51,090 bases of DNA. Origin: Pluralibacter gergoviae ATCC 33028 = NBRC 105706. GTDB lineage: Bacteria > Pseudomonadota > Gammaproteobacteria > Enterobacterales > Enterobacteriaceae. Location of the stretch: positions 1 through 51,090 of the forward strand of contig NZ_BCZS01000028.1 in assembly GCF_001598855.1 (NCBI RefSeq), written 5' to 3'. The notes beneath the pieces are model-generated. The model was given only the letters and a program-made list of their open reading frames with translations, was not told where the DNA came from and made no database searches. A program made the position numbers and the translations under genes. Shown here piece by piece: positions 9,523 through 19,518 of this stretch (its first letter is position 1; each line of letters opens with the position of its first letter).

Positions 9523-10316
9523 TTTGCGTCTGCTCGCCAAAAGGAGGCGTTGGAAAAACGACTCTTGCGGCCAACTTAACTTATGCCCTGGCGCGCACGG
9601 GCAGCAAAGTGCTGGCACTCGACTTTGACGTGCAGAATGCGCTCAGGCTGCAGTTTGGCGTCCCGCTGGCCGACGAGCGCGGCTACGTGGCCACCTCCGC
9701 CGAGTCATCCGACTGGAGCCAGAGCGTGCTGAGCGCCAGCGGCAATATTTTTGTGCTGCCCTACGGTGAAGTCACCGAGGCGCAGCGCCTGGAATTTGAA
9801 GACAAGCTGGCCCACGATCCGCACTTTCTCCGCCGGGGGCTGAGCGCCCTGCTTAACTACCCGGGGCTGGTTATCATTGCCGATCTGCCGCCGGGACCGT
9901 CGGCTGCCCTGAAGGCCCTCTCGCCGCTGGCCGATTTGCACGTCATTACCCTGCTGGCCGATGCCGCCTCCATGGCGGTGCTGCCGCACGTTGAGAATAA
10001 CCGCCTGACCGGCGAGCCGCTCAACAGCCGCAGCGGACAGTATTACGTCATCAACCAGAGCGATAACCGGCGCCAGGTCAGCCGCGACACCACCGCGTTT
10101 ATGGAGCAGCGGCTGGGCGATCGCCTGCTGGGGATTGTGCATCGCGATGAGAGTGTGATTGAAGCAAATGCCTCGCAAAAGTCCATTTTTGACTTTAATC
10201 CAAATTCTGCGGCGGCATTCGATATTGAAATAATTGCCAAAAAGATAGCCGCGAAACTGGGCATTCAGGTGGGGGACGGCACAGTTCACGCGATGCCGCG
10301 CATGTCCGGGCTTTAA
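9513..10316 (+). CDS. bcsQ: MinD/ParA-like cellulose biosynthesis ATPase BcsQ (operon 1)
   Basis: A 267-residue SIMIBI-class ATPase of the MinD/ParA type. The deviant Walker A motif KGGVGKTT at 10-17 is complete with both lysines, a DFDVQN switch I-like segment follows at about 41-46, and DLPPG marks switch II. BcsQ is linked to polar placement and assembly of the cellulose secretion complex. This copy differs clearly from the second BcsQ in the window, whose P-loop lacks the lysines. It overlaps bcsO by 10 nt and precedes bcsA by 17 nt. There is no bcsR in this operon. Confidence 0.88.
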   Translation: MPLICVCSPKGGVGKTTLAANLTYALARTGSKVLALDFDVQNALRLQFGVPLADERGYVATSAESSDWSQSVLSASGNIFVLPYGEVTEAQRLEFEDKLAHDPHFLRRGLSALLNYPGLVIIADLPPGPSAALKALSPLADLHVITLLADAASMAVLPHVENNRLTGEPLNSRSGQYYVINQSDNRRQVSRDTTAFMEQRLGDRLLGIVHRDESVIEANASQKSIFDFNPNSAAAFDIEIIAKKIAAKLGIQVGDGTVHAMPRMSGL

Positions 10317-10333
10317 TTTATTCAGGGCCACAT

Positions 10334-12463
10334 ATGAAAAAGTTTCTTTTCTGGATGCTGATGCTGGCACTGACGCCGGTCGCCTTGCTGATCATCACGA
10401 CGCCGATGGACAGTGAAAAACAGTTTATTTTTGGCTTGCTCAGTATTGGTATTTTGCTGCTGCTTGGCATTAGTAAAAAACGCAGTATTTCAGTCATTAT
10501 GGTCGTGACATCGCTACTGATGTCCACCCGCTATATGTATTTCCGCCTGACGCAAACCCTGCACTTTAATTCCGAAATAGAAACGATCCTCGGTCTGGGG
10601 CTATTTATCGCGGAAATTTATATTTGGGTGATGCTTCTGCTTAACTATTTGCAAACCGTCTGGCCCCTCAATCGCGGGATTGTGCCGCTGCCGGATGATA
10701 TGTCGACGTGGCCGACGGTCGATGTTTATATTCCTACCTATAACGAACCGCTGGACGTGGTGCGCGATACCGTGCTCGCCGCGCAGTGCATCGACTATCC
10801 GCGCGACAAGATGAAAATCTATATTCTTGATGACGGTTCGCGCAGCGAGTTTGCGGTATTTGCCGCCGACGTGGGCGTGGGCTACATCACCCGCGCCGAA
10901 CACAACCACGCGAAGGCCGGTAACCTCAACCACGCCATGACGCTCACCAAAGGGGAGCTTATCTGCGTGTTCGACTGCGATCACGTGGCGACGCGCATGT
11001 TCCTGCAATCAACGGTCGGCGGCTTCCTGGAGGATCCGAAGCTGGCGCTGGTGCAGACGCCGCACTACTTCTACTCCCCGGACCCGTTTGAGCGCAACCT
11101 CTCGGTCGGGCGCAATATTCCCAACGAAGGGATGCTGTTTTACGGTCCGATCCAGAAGGGCAACGACAACTGGAACGCCACCTTCTTCTGCGGCTCCTGC
11201 GCCGTTATCCGCCGCGCCGCGCTGGATGAGATCGGCGGCTTTGCGGTAGAAACGGTCACCGAGGATGCGCACACCGCGCTGAAAATGCAGCGCCTGGGCT
11301 GGAAGTCATCGTTCCTCGCCATTCCGCTGGCGGCGGGCCTCGCCACCGAGCGCCTGGTGCTGCACGTGATTCAGCGTACCCGCTGGGCGCGCGGCATGAC
11401 GCAGATTTTCCGCGTCGATAATCCGCTTCTCGGGCGCGGGCTGACCTTCCAGCAGCGCTGCTGTTACCTCAGCGCCATGCTCTATTACCAGTTTGCCCTG
11501 CCGAGGGTGGTGTTCGTCACCGCGCCGCTGGCGTACCTGCTGTTTAACCTCAACATTATTCACGCCTCGGCGGCCCAGATTATGGCCTACTCGCTGCCGC
11601 ACCTGTTCCTCGCCATCTACGTCGGCTCGCGGATGAACGGGCGCTATCGCTACAGCTTCTGGGGCGAAATCTACGATATCGTGCTGGCGTTCCACCTGGT
11701 TCTGCCCACCATGATCACCATGATTTTCCCCAAGCGCGGTAAATTCAACGTTACCGACAAAGGGGCGCTGCTGGACGTCGGCTATTTCGACTTCCGCGTG
11801 GTGCGGCCACACATTATTGTCGCCACGCTGCTTGGCATCGCCATCATCGCCGGTATTACCCGCGCCGTGGGCTATCAATATTTTGACGTTGACCCCTGGG
11901 TTATTGCGCTCAACGTCGGCTGGGGGCTGTACAGCCTTATCTTCCTGCTGGCGGCGATTGCGGTGGCGCGGGAAACCCGCCAGGTGCGCAAAACCATCCG
12001 CATTGACGTCAGCATCCCGGTACTGATCCACTACGCCAGCGGCGTGGTCTCCCGCAGCGCCAGCGTTGACCTCTCCATGGGCGGCTGCCGCATTCAGGCG
12101 CCGGACGACAGGCACCTGACGGATGCCGTTGAGGAGGTGGAGCTGATGCTTGAGTCGGGCTCGATTTCGATCCCGGCGAAGATGGTCTCCTCCGACGATC
12201 GTTTTATTCGCCTGATGTTTGATGCCGATATTCCGCTTAGCCGCCGCCGCGAATTGGTGCGCGTTGTGCTTGCCCGCGCCGATGCGTGGATCCAGCCGCC
12301 GCGCCCGCAGGACAACCCTTTCCGCTCCTTTGGCACCATTCTGAAATCGGTATTTGAGCTGTTCTGGCTGAGCTGGAAAACGCGCAGAGAGAACCGACGC
12401 CTGCGGCGCACCGCCGCCGTCGCCCGCGCTGCGGCAACCGCAGAAGAAGAGGGTGGACTATGA
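10334..12463 (+). CDS. bcsA: Cellulose synthase catalytic subunit BcsA (operon 1)
   Basis: Inner-membrane family 2 glycosyltransferase that polymerises glucose from UDP-glucose and threads the chain out of the cytoplasm. It is 709 residues and lacks the ~150-residue N-terminal extension of the second BcsA here and of E. coli BcsA. Catalytic motifs are all present: DDG 166-168, DCD 214-216, FFCGS 284-288, TED 309-311 and QRTRW 347-351. The gating loop FNVTDKG is at about 471-477. The C-terminal PilZ domain has R-rich RQVRKTIR (549-556) and DLSMGG (579-584), so activation by cyclic di-GMP is expected. It overlaps bcsB by 4 nt. Confidence 0.95.
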   Translation: MKKFLFWMLMLALTPVALLIITTPMDSEKQFIFGLLSIGILLLLGISKKRSISVIMVVTSLLMSTRYMYFRLTQTLHFNSEIETILGLGLFIAEIYIWVMLLLNYLQTVWPLNRGIVPLPDDMSTWPTVDVYIPTYNEPLDVVRDTVLAAQCIDYPRDKMKIYILDDGSRSEFAVFAADVGVGYITRAEHNHAKAGNLNHAMTLTKGELICVFDCDHVATRMFLQSTVGGFLEDPKLALVQTPHYFYSPDPFERNLSVGRNIPNEGMLFYGPIQKGNDNWNATFFCGSCAVIRRAALDEIGGFAVETVTEDAHTALKMQRLGWKSSFLAIPLAAGLATERLVLHVIQRTRWARGMTQIFRVDNPLLGRGLTFQQRCCYLSAMLYYQFALPRVVFVTAPLAYLLFNLNIIHASAAQIMAYSLPHLFLAIYVGSRMNGRYRYSFWGEIYDIVLAFHLVLPTMITMIFPKRGKFNVTDKGALLDVGYFDFRVVRPHIIVATLLGIAIIAGITRAVGYQYFDVDPWVIALNVGWGLYSLIFLLAAIAVARETRQVRKTIRIDVSIPVLIHYASGVVSRSASVDLSMGGCRIQAPDDRHLTDAVEEVELMLESGSISIPAKMVSSDDRFIRLMFDADIPLSRRRELVRVVLARADAWIQPPRPQDNPFRSFGTILKSVFELFWLSWKTRRENRRLRRTAAVARAAATAEEEGGL

Positions 12464-14994
12464 GACGCCTGACGCTTCTGACGCTGGTGGCAGGCAGCCT
12501 GCTGACCGCCCCGCTGCACGGTGAAGAGGCTGCGCCGCAGGAGGAGCGCACGCTCAGCTTCCCGTCGCTGGTTCCCGATAACAGTCCCGCCAGCGGGCAA
12601 GGCGCGGGCGATAGCGCGCCTGCGGCCCCGGCCGCCGCCGAGGCGGCTACCTCAGCACCTGCTGCCGCAGCAAACGGCGAGCCACCGGCTACCGGTACGG
12701 CTGCGCCAGCTGCTGGCGCCGGCTCAACCGCCGATACGCCGGTAACCCCGGCGCCTGCCGCATCCGACGCCAGCGCCGCGCCGCCCGACGCGCCTCCGGC
12801 GCTGCCGCCGGTCAGCGATAGCGCCGCCGAGCCTGCCGCCGCCGGCCTCGCGCCGACGGTGGTCAGCAGCCTGACCTTTGCGCAGATGGGCATGCCGAAA
12901 GGCGTGCAGCTGAGCGGCGGCCAGCTGCTCGGCGGCGCCAACTTCACCCTTCCCGGCGACCAGGTGGTCACCAGCGCCCAGCTGCGGCTGGACGTTAAAG
13001 TGACCCCGGAGATGGCGGCGCGCAACGCCACGCTTGAGCTGATGCTTAACGGCCAGTCGCTGGGCAGTGTACCGCTCGGCGCGGAAGGGGACGACGTCTC
13101 CCACTACCAGCTCGACGTGCCGGGCCCGCTGATGGTCTCAAGCAACAACCTGAGCTTTCGCATTAACGACGGCGACGCCCAGCAGTGCATGCGCGATCTG
13201 ACCAACCGCTATGGCGTCACGATCCTGCCCGAGTCCCGCTTCTCCTGGGAGGGGCAGCAGCTGGACGTAGGGGCTGACTTAAGCCACTTCCCGCGCCCCT
13301 TCTTCGACAATATGCAGATGACGCCCGCCAGCATCAGCATCAGCTTCCCGGAAAAGATGAGCAGCGAAGAGGTGAGCGCCGCGGCGCTGGTCTCCTCCTG
13401 GTTCGGCATCCAGACCGACTATCGCGGTATCTCCTTCAATGCGCTGCGTAACAAGCTGCCGGAAAAGCACGGCATCGTGATTGGCCATCCCGGCGAGCAG
13501 GTGGGCGAGCTGACGCTGCCGCAGACCAGCAAGCCGCTGCTGCGCATCGTTGATAACCCGAATAACCCGGTCTACAAGTTGCTGCTGATCGTCGGCAGCG
13601 ACGACAACGCCCTGCGGGCGGCGGCCTGGCGGCTGACGCGCGGCGATTTTGCGCCGCAGGCGGGCAGCCTGGAGGTGGCGGCACAGACCGTTCCGTTGAG
13701 CAAGCCCTACGACGCCCCGCGCTGGATAACTACCGACAGGCCGGTCAAAATCAGCGAGCTGCTGCGTAAAGACCAGAGCATGACGGTCAGCGGCGTCTGG
13801 CACGAACCGCTGCGCGTCGCTTTCCGCGCCGCGCCGGACCTCTATCTGTGGGACGGCGAGAGCATTCCGCTGCAGATAAGCTACCGTTTCCCGTCGGAGA
13901 GCTGGATCAACGAGCAGCGCTCGCAGCTGAGCGTGACGCTGAACAATACCTTCCTGCGCAACCTGCCGATGATCAAACAGGGCATTCTGGAGTCGCTGTG
14001 GCGCCGCCTCGGCGGCGACGCGCGCCAGGAAAAGCTGACCATTCCGCTGGCGCCCTATCTGATCTACGGCGACAACCAGCTGCAGCTCTACTTCAACGTG
14101 GTGCCGAAAGACAATGCGCCGTGCAATGTGCTGCTGAATAACAACATTAAGAGCCGCATTGCCGAGGATTCGTGGATCGACCTGAGCCATACCCGGCACT
14201 TCTCGATGCTGCCGAATCTCTCCTACTTTGTCGGCGCTTCCTTCCCGTTCAGCCGCCTGGCCGACTATTCGCAGACGCTGCTGCTGCTGCCGGACAGGCC
14301 ATCGGAAACGGAGGTGGGCACGTTGCTGAATATGGCCGCCCGCTCCGGCACCGCGACGGGAACCGTGCTGGGCAATAACCGGGTGGTGATGGGCATACCC
14401 TCCGGCGGCGCCAGTCTGGAGTACCTGCGCCAGCGCGACGTGCTGGCGGTGAGCGGTCTCGATCAGAAGCTGTTTAACCAGAGCCTGCTCGATGATTCGC
14501 CCTATTACGTCAGCGACAGCACCCTCAGCGTGCGTAACCAGACGCTGTGGCAAAAAGCGCAGCGCTGGCTGCTCGGCGACTGGAATATTGATGCCCTTGA
14601 GGCGGACCGCTACCTCTCCTCCAACAACGCCTGGCGCGGCTTTATTAGCTACCGCTCGCCGTGGAACAGCGAACGGGTGGTGGTGGTGGCGCTCGGCAGC
14701 AGCGACGAGCAGCTCGGACACCTTAACGGCGATCTCAGCTCGGCGCGCATTAACGCCAGCATTCGCGGCGACACGGCGATTATCACTAACGATAACGTGC
14801 GCAGTTTCCAGGTCGCGCCGCAGTTCCCGAGCGGACAGATGCCCTGGTATCAGATGGTCATCTGGTATGCCAACCAGCACTCGGGCTTCCTCGCCATTCT
14901 GGCGCTGCTGATGACCTCGATTATCGGTCTGGCCCTGACCGCGATGTTCAAACAGCATGCTCATAAGCGTTTGAATCCGGGGGATGATGAATAA
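12460..14994 (+). CDS. bcsB: Cellulose synthase periplasmic subunit BcsB (operon 1)
   Basis: Periplasmic, C-terminally membrane-anchored partner of BcsA that guides the nascent glucan and is needed for activity. Length is 844 residues. A signal peptide spans about 1-21. An unusually long Ala/Pro/Ser-rich low-complexity stretch follows at about 30-135, absent in the second BcsB. The repeated carbohydrate-binding and flavodoxin-like domains then fill the body (for example the cysteine motif DAQQCMRDL and later APCNVLLNN). The single anchoring helix is LAILALLMTSIIGLALTAMF near the end. It overlaps bcsA by 4 nt and bcsC by 1 nt. Confidence 0.92.
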   Translation: MRRLTLLTLVAGSLLTAPLHGEEAAPQEERTLSFPSLVPDNSPASGQGAGDSAPAAPAAAEAATSAPAAAANGEPPATGTAAPAAGAGSTADTPVTPAPAASDASAAPPDAPPALPPVSDSAAEPAAAGLAPTVVSSLTFAQMGMPKGVQLSGGQLLGGANFTLPGDQVVTSAQLRLDVKVTPEMAARNATLELMLNGQSLGSVPLGAEGDDVSHYQLDVPGPLMVSSNNLSFRINDGDAQQCMRDLTNRYGVTILPESRFSWEGQQLDVGADLSHFPRPFFDNMQMTPASISISFPEKMSSEEVSAAALVSSWFGIQTDYRGISFNALRNKLPEKHGIVIGHPGEQVGELTLPQTSKPLLRIVDNPNNPVYKLLLIVGSDDNALRAAAWRLTRGDFAPQAGSLEVAAQTVPLSKPYDAPRWITTDRPVKISELLRKDQSMTVSGVWHEPLRVAFRAAPDLYLWDGESIPLQISYRFPSESWINEQRSQLSVTLNNTFLRNLPMIKQGILESLWRRLGGDARQEKLTIPLAPYLIYGDNQLQLYFNVVPKDNAPCNVLLNNNIKSRIAEDSWIDLSHTRHFSMLPNLSYFVGASFPFSRLADYSQTLLLLPDRPSETEVGTLLNMAARSGTATGTVLGNNRVVMGIPSGGASLEYLRQRDVLAVSGLDQKLFNQSLLDDSPYYVSDSTLSVRNQTLWQKAQRWLLGDWNIDALEADRYLSSNNAWRGFISYRSPWNSERVVVVALGSSDEQLGHLNGDLSSARINASIRGDTAIITNDNVRSFQVAPQFPSGQMPWYQMVIWYANQHSGFLAILALLMTSIIGLALTAMFKQHAHKRLNPGDDE

Positions 14995-17900
14995 TGAAAA
15001 ATAATAAAACCCGCAGGTTCTCCACCCTGTGTCTCTCGATCTCGCTGTCGCTGGGCCTCTCAGACCTCGCGCTGGCCGGCCCTAACGATGCGGCGCTGAA
15101 GGCCCTGTTCGATCAGGCCAACTACTGGCACGGCAAGTCCCACGACGAGCTGGCGGCGCAGTCGCTGCAGAAAGTGCTGATGGTGGAGCCCAACAACGCG
15201 CAGGCGCTCTACCTGCTGGCCCTCTGGGCGCAGCAGAACGGCGATATGCAGGAGGCGTCCCGCTGGCGCGAGCGGCTGACCAAAGCGGCGCCCAATAGCG
15301 CCGGGCTGCAGGAGCTGGAGAACGCCCGCAAACTGGCGCAGGTGCCGCAGGGCCAGCTGACCCTGGCCCGCAGGCAGGCGCGCAGCGGCAACGTACCGGC
15401 GGCGCTGGAAACCTGGCGCGGCATGTTTAACGGCAGCGTGCCGCCGGCGGGGCTGGCCGCCGAATACTACATGACCATGGCCAGCGATAAATCGCTCTAT
15501 CCGCAGGCGGTCAGCGAGATACAAAACTTCATTGCGCAAAATCCGCAGGATACGGCCTCGAAGGTGGCGCTCGGTAAAATGCTCACCTGGCGGGAGAATA
15601 CCCGCCGGGACGGCATCGAGATGCTGCAGCAGATGGCCAGCGGCAGCAAAGACGCCGACGCCGGGCTGCGCCAGGCGCTGCTGTGGCTGGGACCGAAAGA
15701 GAGCGACCAGCAGTATTACAATCTGTGGATGCAGCGCCACCCGCAGGACAACGACGTGCTGGCGTACTACCGCGAGCACATCGGCGGCCAGGCCAAAGGC
15801 CAGGGCTATAGCGATCTCAACAGCGGCAACACCGACGCGGCGAAGCGCCAGTTCGAGCAGGTGCTGCAGGCGAACCCCAACGACGCCGACGCGCTGGCGG
15901 GGATGGGCTACGCCGCCCAGCGCAGCGGCGACTATAAAGCGGCGGCCGACTATCTCCAGCGCGCGGCGCAGCAGGGCGGCAGCGCCTCGGGCGAGCGCGG
16001 CGAGCAGGCGGCCGACGCCCAGTTCTACGGCCAGCTGGCCGAAGCGCAGACCGCCTTTAAGCAGGGCAACGTAGCCCAGGCGCTGGCGCTCTCCGAGTCT
16101 CTGGCGGCCCAGAGCGGCAAGCGCGGCACGGCGGCGAAGCTGTTCCGCGCCGACGTGCTGCGGCAGAGCAAAAATTATCCCCAGGCCGAGCAGACCCTGC
16201 GCGCGCTGCTGGAGGAAGATCCCGGCAACGCGTCGGCGCAGGAGAACCTCTACTACGTCCTGCGGGCGGAGAATAAATCCGCCGAGGCCCAGGAGGTGCT
16301 GCAAACCTTGCCGCAGGGCCTGCAGAACCGGCTGCAGCCGCGGCCCGGCGCCACCGGCGCGCCCGGCGACGGCGTGCGCCGCCTGGCGCAGCAGCAGGCC
16401 GCCGGCGGTAATACCGCGCAGGCCATTGCTACCCTGCGCCAGGGCGTGTCGCGCTATCCGGACGACGTCTGGATGCGCCTCGATCTGGCCCGCCTGCTGC
16501 AAAAGTCGGGCGCCAGCAACGAGGCCTCTTCCCTGATGGCCCAGGCCTGGCGGCCCGGCGCCAGCAGCAGTTCGCTGTACGCCGCGGCGCTGTTTGCCAG
16601 CGAAAACGACGGCTGGCAGCAGGCGCAGACGCTGCTGGCGCGCATTCCCGCCCGCAGCCAGACGGCGCCGATGCGCAGCCTGCGCCAGCGGGTCAACTTC
16701 AATCTGCAGATGGCGACGGCCCAGAACTATCTGGCTCAGGGCAACAATATCGCGGCAGTTAACACCCTCAAGGCCCTCTCCGGCACGCCGCCGGACGATC
16801 CGGCGGACGTCGGCAAACTGGCGCGCCTGCTGGCGGACAGCGGCGATCTCAATACCGCCGTCTCGCTGGTGCACGGTAATATCAGCCGCGGCGTGAAGGG
16901 CAACGTCGGCGACTACGCCGATCAGATTACCGTGCTCAACCAGGCCGGGCTGACCGGCGAGGCCCAGGCGCTGGTCTCCAACCCGACGCTGCAGGCGGAC
17001 AGCACGCCGACGCAGCTGGCGGGGATCCGCAACGGCTACGTTATTCAGGAGGCCGACCGCCTGCGCGAGCAGGGCAACTACGCCACCGCCTACGACAGGC
17101 TGATGGGCGCCCTGCAAAACGATCCGCAGAATACCGATCTGATGTTTGCCATGGCGCGGCTCTATCAGAGCGGCAAAATGAACAAAGAGGCCGGGGTGGT
17201 CTACGACTATCTGATGACCCGCGACACGCCGGATCAGGCCGCGCGCTCGGGCGCTATCGATATTGCGCTGGCCGCCGGCGACAACGACAAGGCCGCTGCG
17301 CTGGCGAAGGGCCTGCGCAACAACAACACGCCGGACCGCCTGCTGCTGCTGGCGCGGGTCGAAGAGGCGCAGGGCAATCACCAGCAGGCGATGACCTACC
17401 TGCGCAACGCCCGCGGGCGGCTGGTGGGGCTCTCCTCCAGCAACGGCGCCGGTACGCCGAGCATCGGCGGCCTGCTGATGGCGGACAACCCTTTCATCAG
17501 CACCTCAAAAACCCCGCAGCCGCAGAGAGTGGCCTCGCAGTACGGGGCCATTATGCCCTGGCAGGTCGGCCAGACGTCGGCTGATTCGACGGTGCTGCCC
17601 GGCATTCAGCGCACCGATCTTCCGGTAGAAACCGCCCAGACCCGGACGCTGCGCCAGGTCGATAACATGATCGAGCAGATGGAGGAGAAGACCGGCACCT
17701 GGCTGCAGGCCAATCCGATGGCGCGCAGCCGCGACGGCGAATCCGGCAACAGTAAACTGCGCGAGCTGAAGGCGCCCCTGACCTGGTCTTCGTCGCCGTT
17801 TGGCGAGTCGCGGCTGGACTTTACGGTCACGCCGATCACCCTCAACGCGGGCAGCGCCAAGGGCGACGCCTGGCGGCGCTCCGGTTCGAATCCGCTGGCC

Positions 17901-19031
17901 AACGCCTCCTCCAACCTTGCCTCGACGATAAACAATGAGCAGAAGGCGATTGCGGCGATGACCGAGGATCAGCGTCAACAGTATTTTGCCGCCAATCCGG
18001 GGGCGAAGGCGCTGTCGGAAATGGGGCCGGTGGACGGCGCCGATCTCAACGTGCTTACCGATACCGGTATGGAAAACCTGGCGAAGCTCGGGCGCTACGA
18101 CAACGGCCAGGTGGCCTCGTTCCTCGCCGCGTCGAACAACAAGCCGAACGTTGACGATCCCGGCGACGTCTCGACCGGCTCGCAGAAGGGCAACGGCGTT
18201 GAGGTCAATATGGCGCTCAGCGGCGACAGCTATAAAGTCGACATCGGCAGCACGCCGCTCGGCGAAGATCTCAGCACCGTTGTGGGCGGCGTGAAGTGGT
18301 CGCCGAAGCTGACCAACTACCTGACGCTGATCCTGACCGGGGAGCGCCGCTCCCTGACCGACAGCCTGCTTTCCTACGTCGGTCTTAAGGATGATTACTC
18401 CGGCAAGCGCTGGGGCCGGGTCACCAAAAACGGCGGCATGGCGCAGCTCAGCTACGACGACGGCGACGCGGGTTTCTACGTGGGCGCGGGCGGCTATAGC
18501 TACACCGGCTCGAACGTGAAGACCAACGACAGCGTCAACGCCAGCGCCGGGATTTACATGCGCCCGTGGCACGATGATTACCGCACCGTGCAGGCCGGGA
18601 TTAACATGAGCTACATGGACTTCTCCAAGAACCTCAGCTACTTCACCTACGGTCAGGGCGGCTACTTCAGCCCGCAGAACTACGTCAGCGTCTCCCTGCC
18701 GGTCGATTTCTCGCAGAAATTCAACAACTGGACGCTGCGCCTCGGCGGCTCGGTGGGCTATCAGTCCTACAGCGAAGACAAGAGCCCCTACTTCCCGACC
18801 AAATCCAGCTGGCAGAATGCGCTGGAAAATGCGGTGGCGGGCGGTTTTGCCAAAGAGGCCTACTATGACAGCAGCAACGAGAGCGGCGTGGGCTATACCG
18901 TTCGCGCCGGGGCAGATTATAAAGTGAATAAACAGATGACCATCGGCGGCCAGCTCGGCTATGACACCTTTGGCGACTACAACGAAAGCACGGCGGGCCT
19001 CTATTTCCGCTACATGCTGGGAGATAATTGA
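14994..19031 (+). CDS. bcsC: Cellulose export outer-membrane protein BcsC (operon 1)
   Basis: Exports the glucan through the periplasm and outer membrane. It has 1345 residues, longer than E. coli BcsC (about 1157). A signal peptide ends at ALA (about residue 29). TPR-type helical repeats fill roughly 30-830, with repeated motifs such as NPNDADALAGMGY and DPQNTDLMFAMARLY. A long linker around 830-1000 leads to the C-terminal beta-barrel, which ends in YFRYMLGDN. The extra length relative to the second BcsC comes from more TPR units and the linker. The stop codon lies 1 nt before bcsD. Confidence 0.92.
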   Translation: MKNNKTRRFSTLCLSISLSLGLSDLALAGPNDAALKALFDQANYWHGKSHDELAAQSLQKVLMVEPNNAQALYLLALWAQQNGDMQEASRWRERLTKAAPNSAGLQELENARKLAQVPQGQLTLARRQARSGNVPAALETWRGMFNGSVPPAGLAAEYYMTMASDKSLYPQAVSEIQNFIAQNPQDTASKVALGKMLTWRENTRRDGIEMLQQMASGSKDADAGLRQALLWLGPKESDQQYYNLWMQRHPQDNDVLAYYREHIGGQAKGQGYSDLNSGNTDAAKRQFEQVLQANPNDADALAGMGYAAQRSGDYKAAADYLQRAAQQGGSASGERGEQAADAQFYGQLAEAQTAFKQGNVAQALALSESLAAQSGKRGTAAKLFRADVLRQSKNYPQAEQTLRALLEEDPGNASAQENLYYVLRAENKSAEAQEVLQTLPQGLQNRLQPRPGATGAPGDGVRRLAQQQAAGGNTAQAIATLRQGVSRYPDDVWMRLDLARLLQKSGASNEASSLMAQAWRPGASSSSLYAAALFASENDGWQQAQTLLARIPARSQTAPMRSLRQRVNFNLQMATAQNYLAQGNNIAAVNTLKALSGTPPDDPADVGKLARLLADSGDLNTAVSLVHGNISRGVKGNVGDYADQITVLNQAGLTGEAQALVSNPTLQADSTPTQLAGIRNGYVIQEADRLREQGNYATAYDRLMGALQNDPQNTDLMFAMARLYQSGKMNKEAGVVYDYLMTRDTPDQAARSGAIDIALAAGDNDKAAALAKGLRNNNTPDRLLLLARVEEAQGNHQQAMTYLRNARGRLVGLSSSNGAGTPSIGGLLMADNPFISTSKTPQPQRVASQYGAIMPWQVGQTSADSTVLPGIQRTDLPVETAQTRTLRQVDNMIEQMEEKTGTWLQANPMARSRDGESGNSKLRELKAPLTWSSSPFGESRLDFTVTPITLNAGSAKGDAWRRSGSNPLANASSNLASTINNEQKAIAAMTEDQRQQYFAANPGAKALSEMGPVDGADLNVLTDTGMENLAKLGRYDNGQVASFLAASNNKPNVDDPGDVSTGSQKGNGVEVNMALSGDSYKVDIGSTPLGEDLSTVVGGVKWSPKLTNYLTLILTGERRSLTDSLLSYVGLKDDYSGKRWGRVTKNGGMAQLSYDDGDAGFYVGAGGYSYTGSNVKTNDSVNASAGIYMRPWHDDYRTVQAGINMSYMDFSKNLSYFTYGQGGYFSPQNYVSVSLPVDFSQKFNNWTLRLGGSVGYQSYSEDKSPYFPTKSSWQNALENAVAGGFAKEAYYDSSNESGVGYTVRAGADYKVNKQMTIGGQLGYDTFGDYNESTAGLYFRYMLGDN

Positions 19032-19032
19032 T

Positions 19033-19509
19033 ATGACGGGAAGCGCCTCATCCGCCGTTTCGGCCTGGTTTCAGCAGCAGCAGACGCCTGCCGGCTGGTT
19101 TGATCTGTTAACCCTGATGGTTGACGGCATGGTGCGCAATGCCGGCGAGGTCGAAAGCCAGCCGTTTCTGCACCAGATGGGCGATGCGCTGGCCCAGGAG
19201 TGGCCGCTGCCTGAATCAGAAACGGTCGGCGAGCTGGAAGCCAACATTAACCACTTTTTGACGCTGTTTAAGTGGGGCGTGGTAGAGCTTCAGGTGACCG
19301 ATAGCGGCATTACCCTGCACCATCAGGCGATCCCAGTGAGCCGCGACCCGGACCGGCAGATGCGCTGGTGTAACGCTTTTTGTGCAATACTGGAGGGCAT
19401 GTATTCGCGCTGGCTGCTGACGCAGGGCGGTGGCGCGCACCTGATGGTTCAGCGGGAGCGGATTTACTCCGCCTCTGACGTGCAGTTTCGCTACATTAAC
19501 CCACAGTGA
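19033..19509 (+). CDS. bcsD: Cellulose synthase subunit BcsD
   Basis: A 158-residue protein that I assign to BcsD, the periplasmic ring-forming subunit that aligns several glucan chains for crystalline cellulose in Komagataeibacter. Two segments match that family well: LEANINHFLTLFKWGVVELQV (about 67-87) corresponds to the LIGWGTVTLEL region, and ILEGMYSRWLLTQGG (about 117-131) to the LEGLYGRWVTSQAG region. No signal peptide is seen, also as in the family. It lies between bcsC and bcsZ, with the ATG 1 nt after the bcsC stop, which supports the call. The overall similarity is remote; the family assignment rests on these segments and on context. Confidence 0.82.
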   Translation: MTGSASSAVSAWFQQQQTPAGWFDLLTLMVDGMVRNAGEVESQPFLHQMGDALAQEWPLPESETVGELEANINHFLTLFKWGVVELQVTDSGITLHHQAIPVSRDPDRQMRWCNAFCAILEGMYSRWLLTQGGGAHLMVQRERIYSASDVQFRYINPQ

Positions 19510-19518
19510 GTCCCCAAT

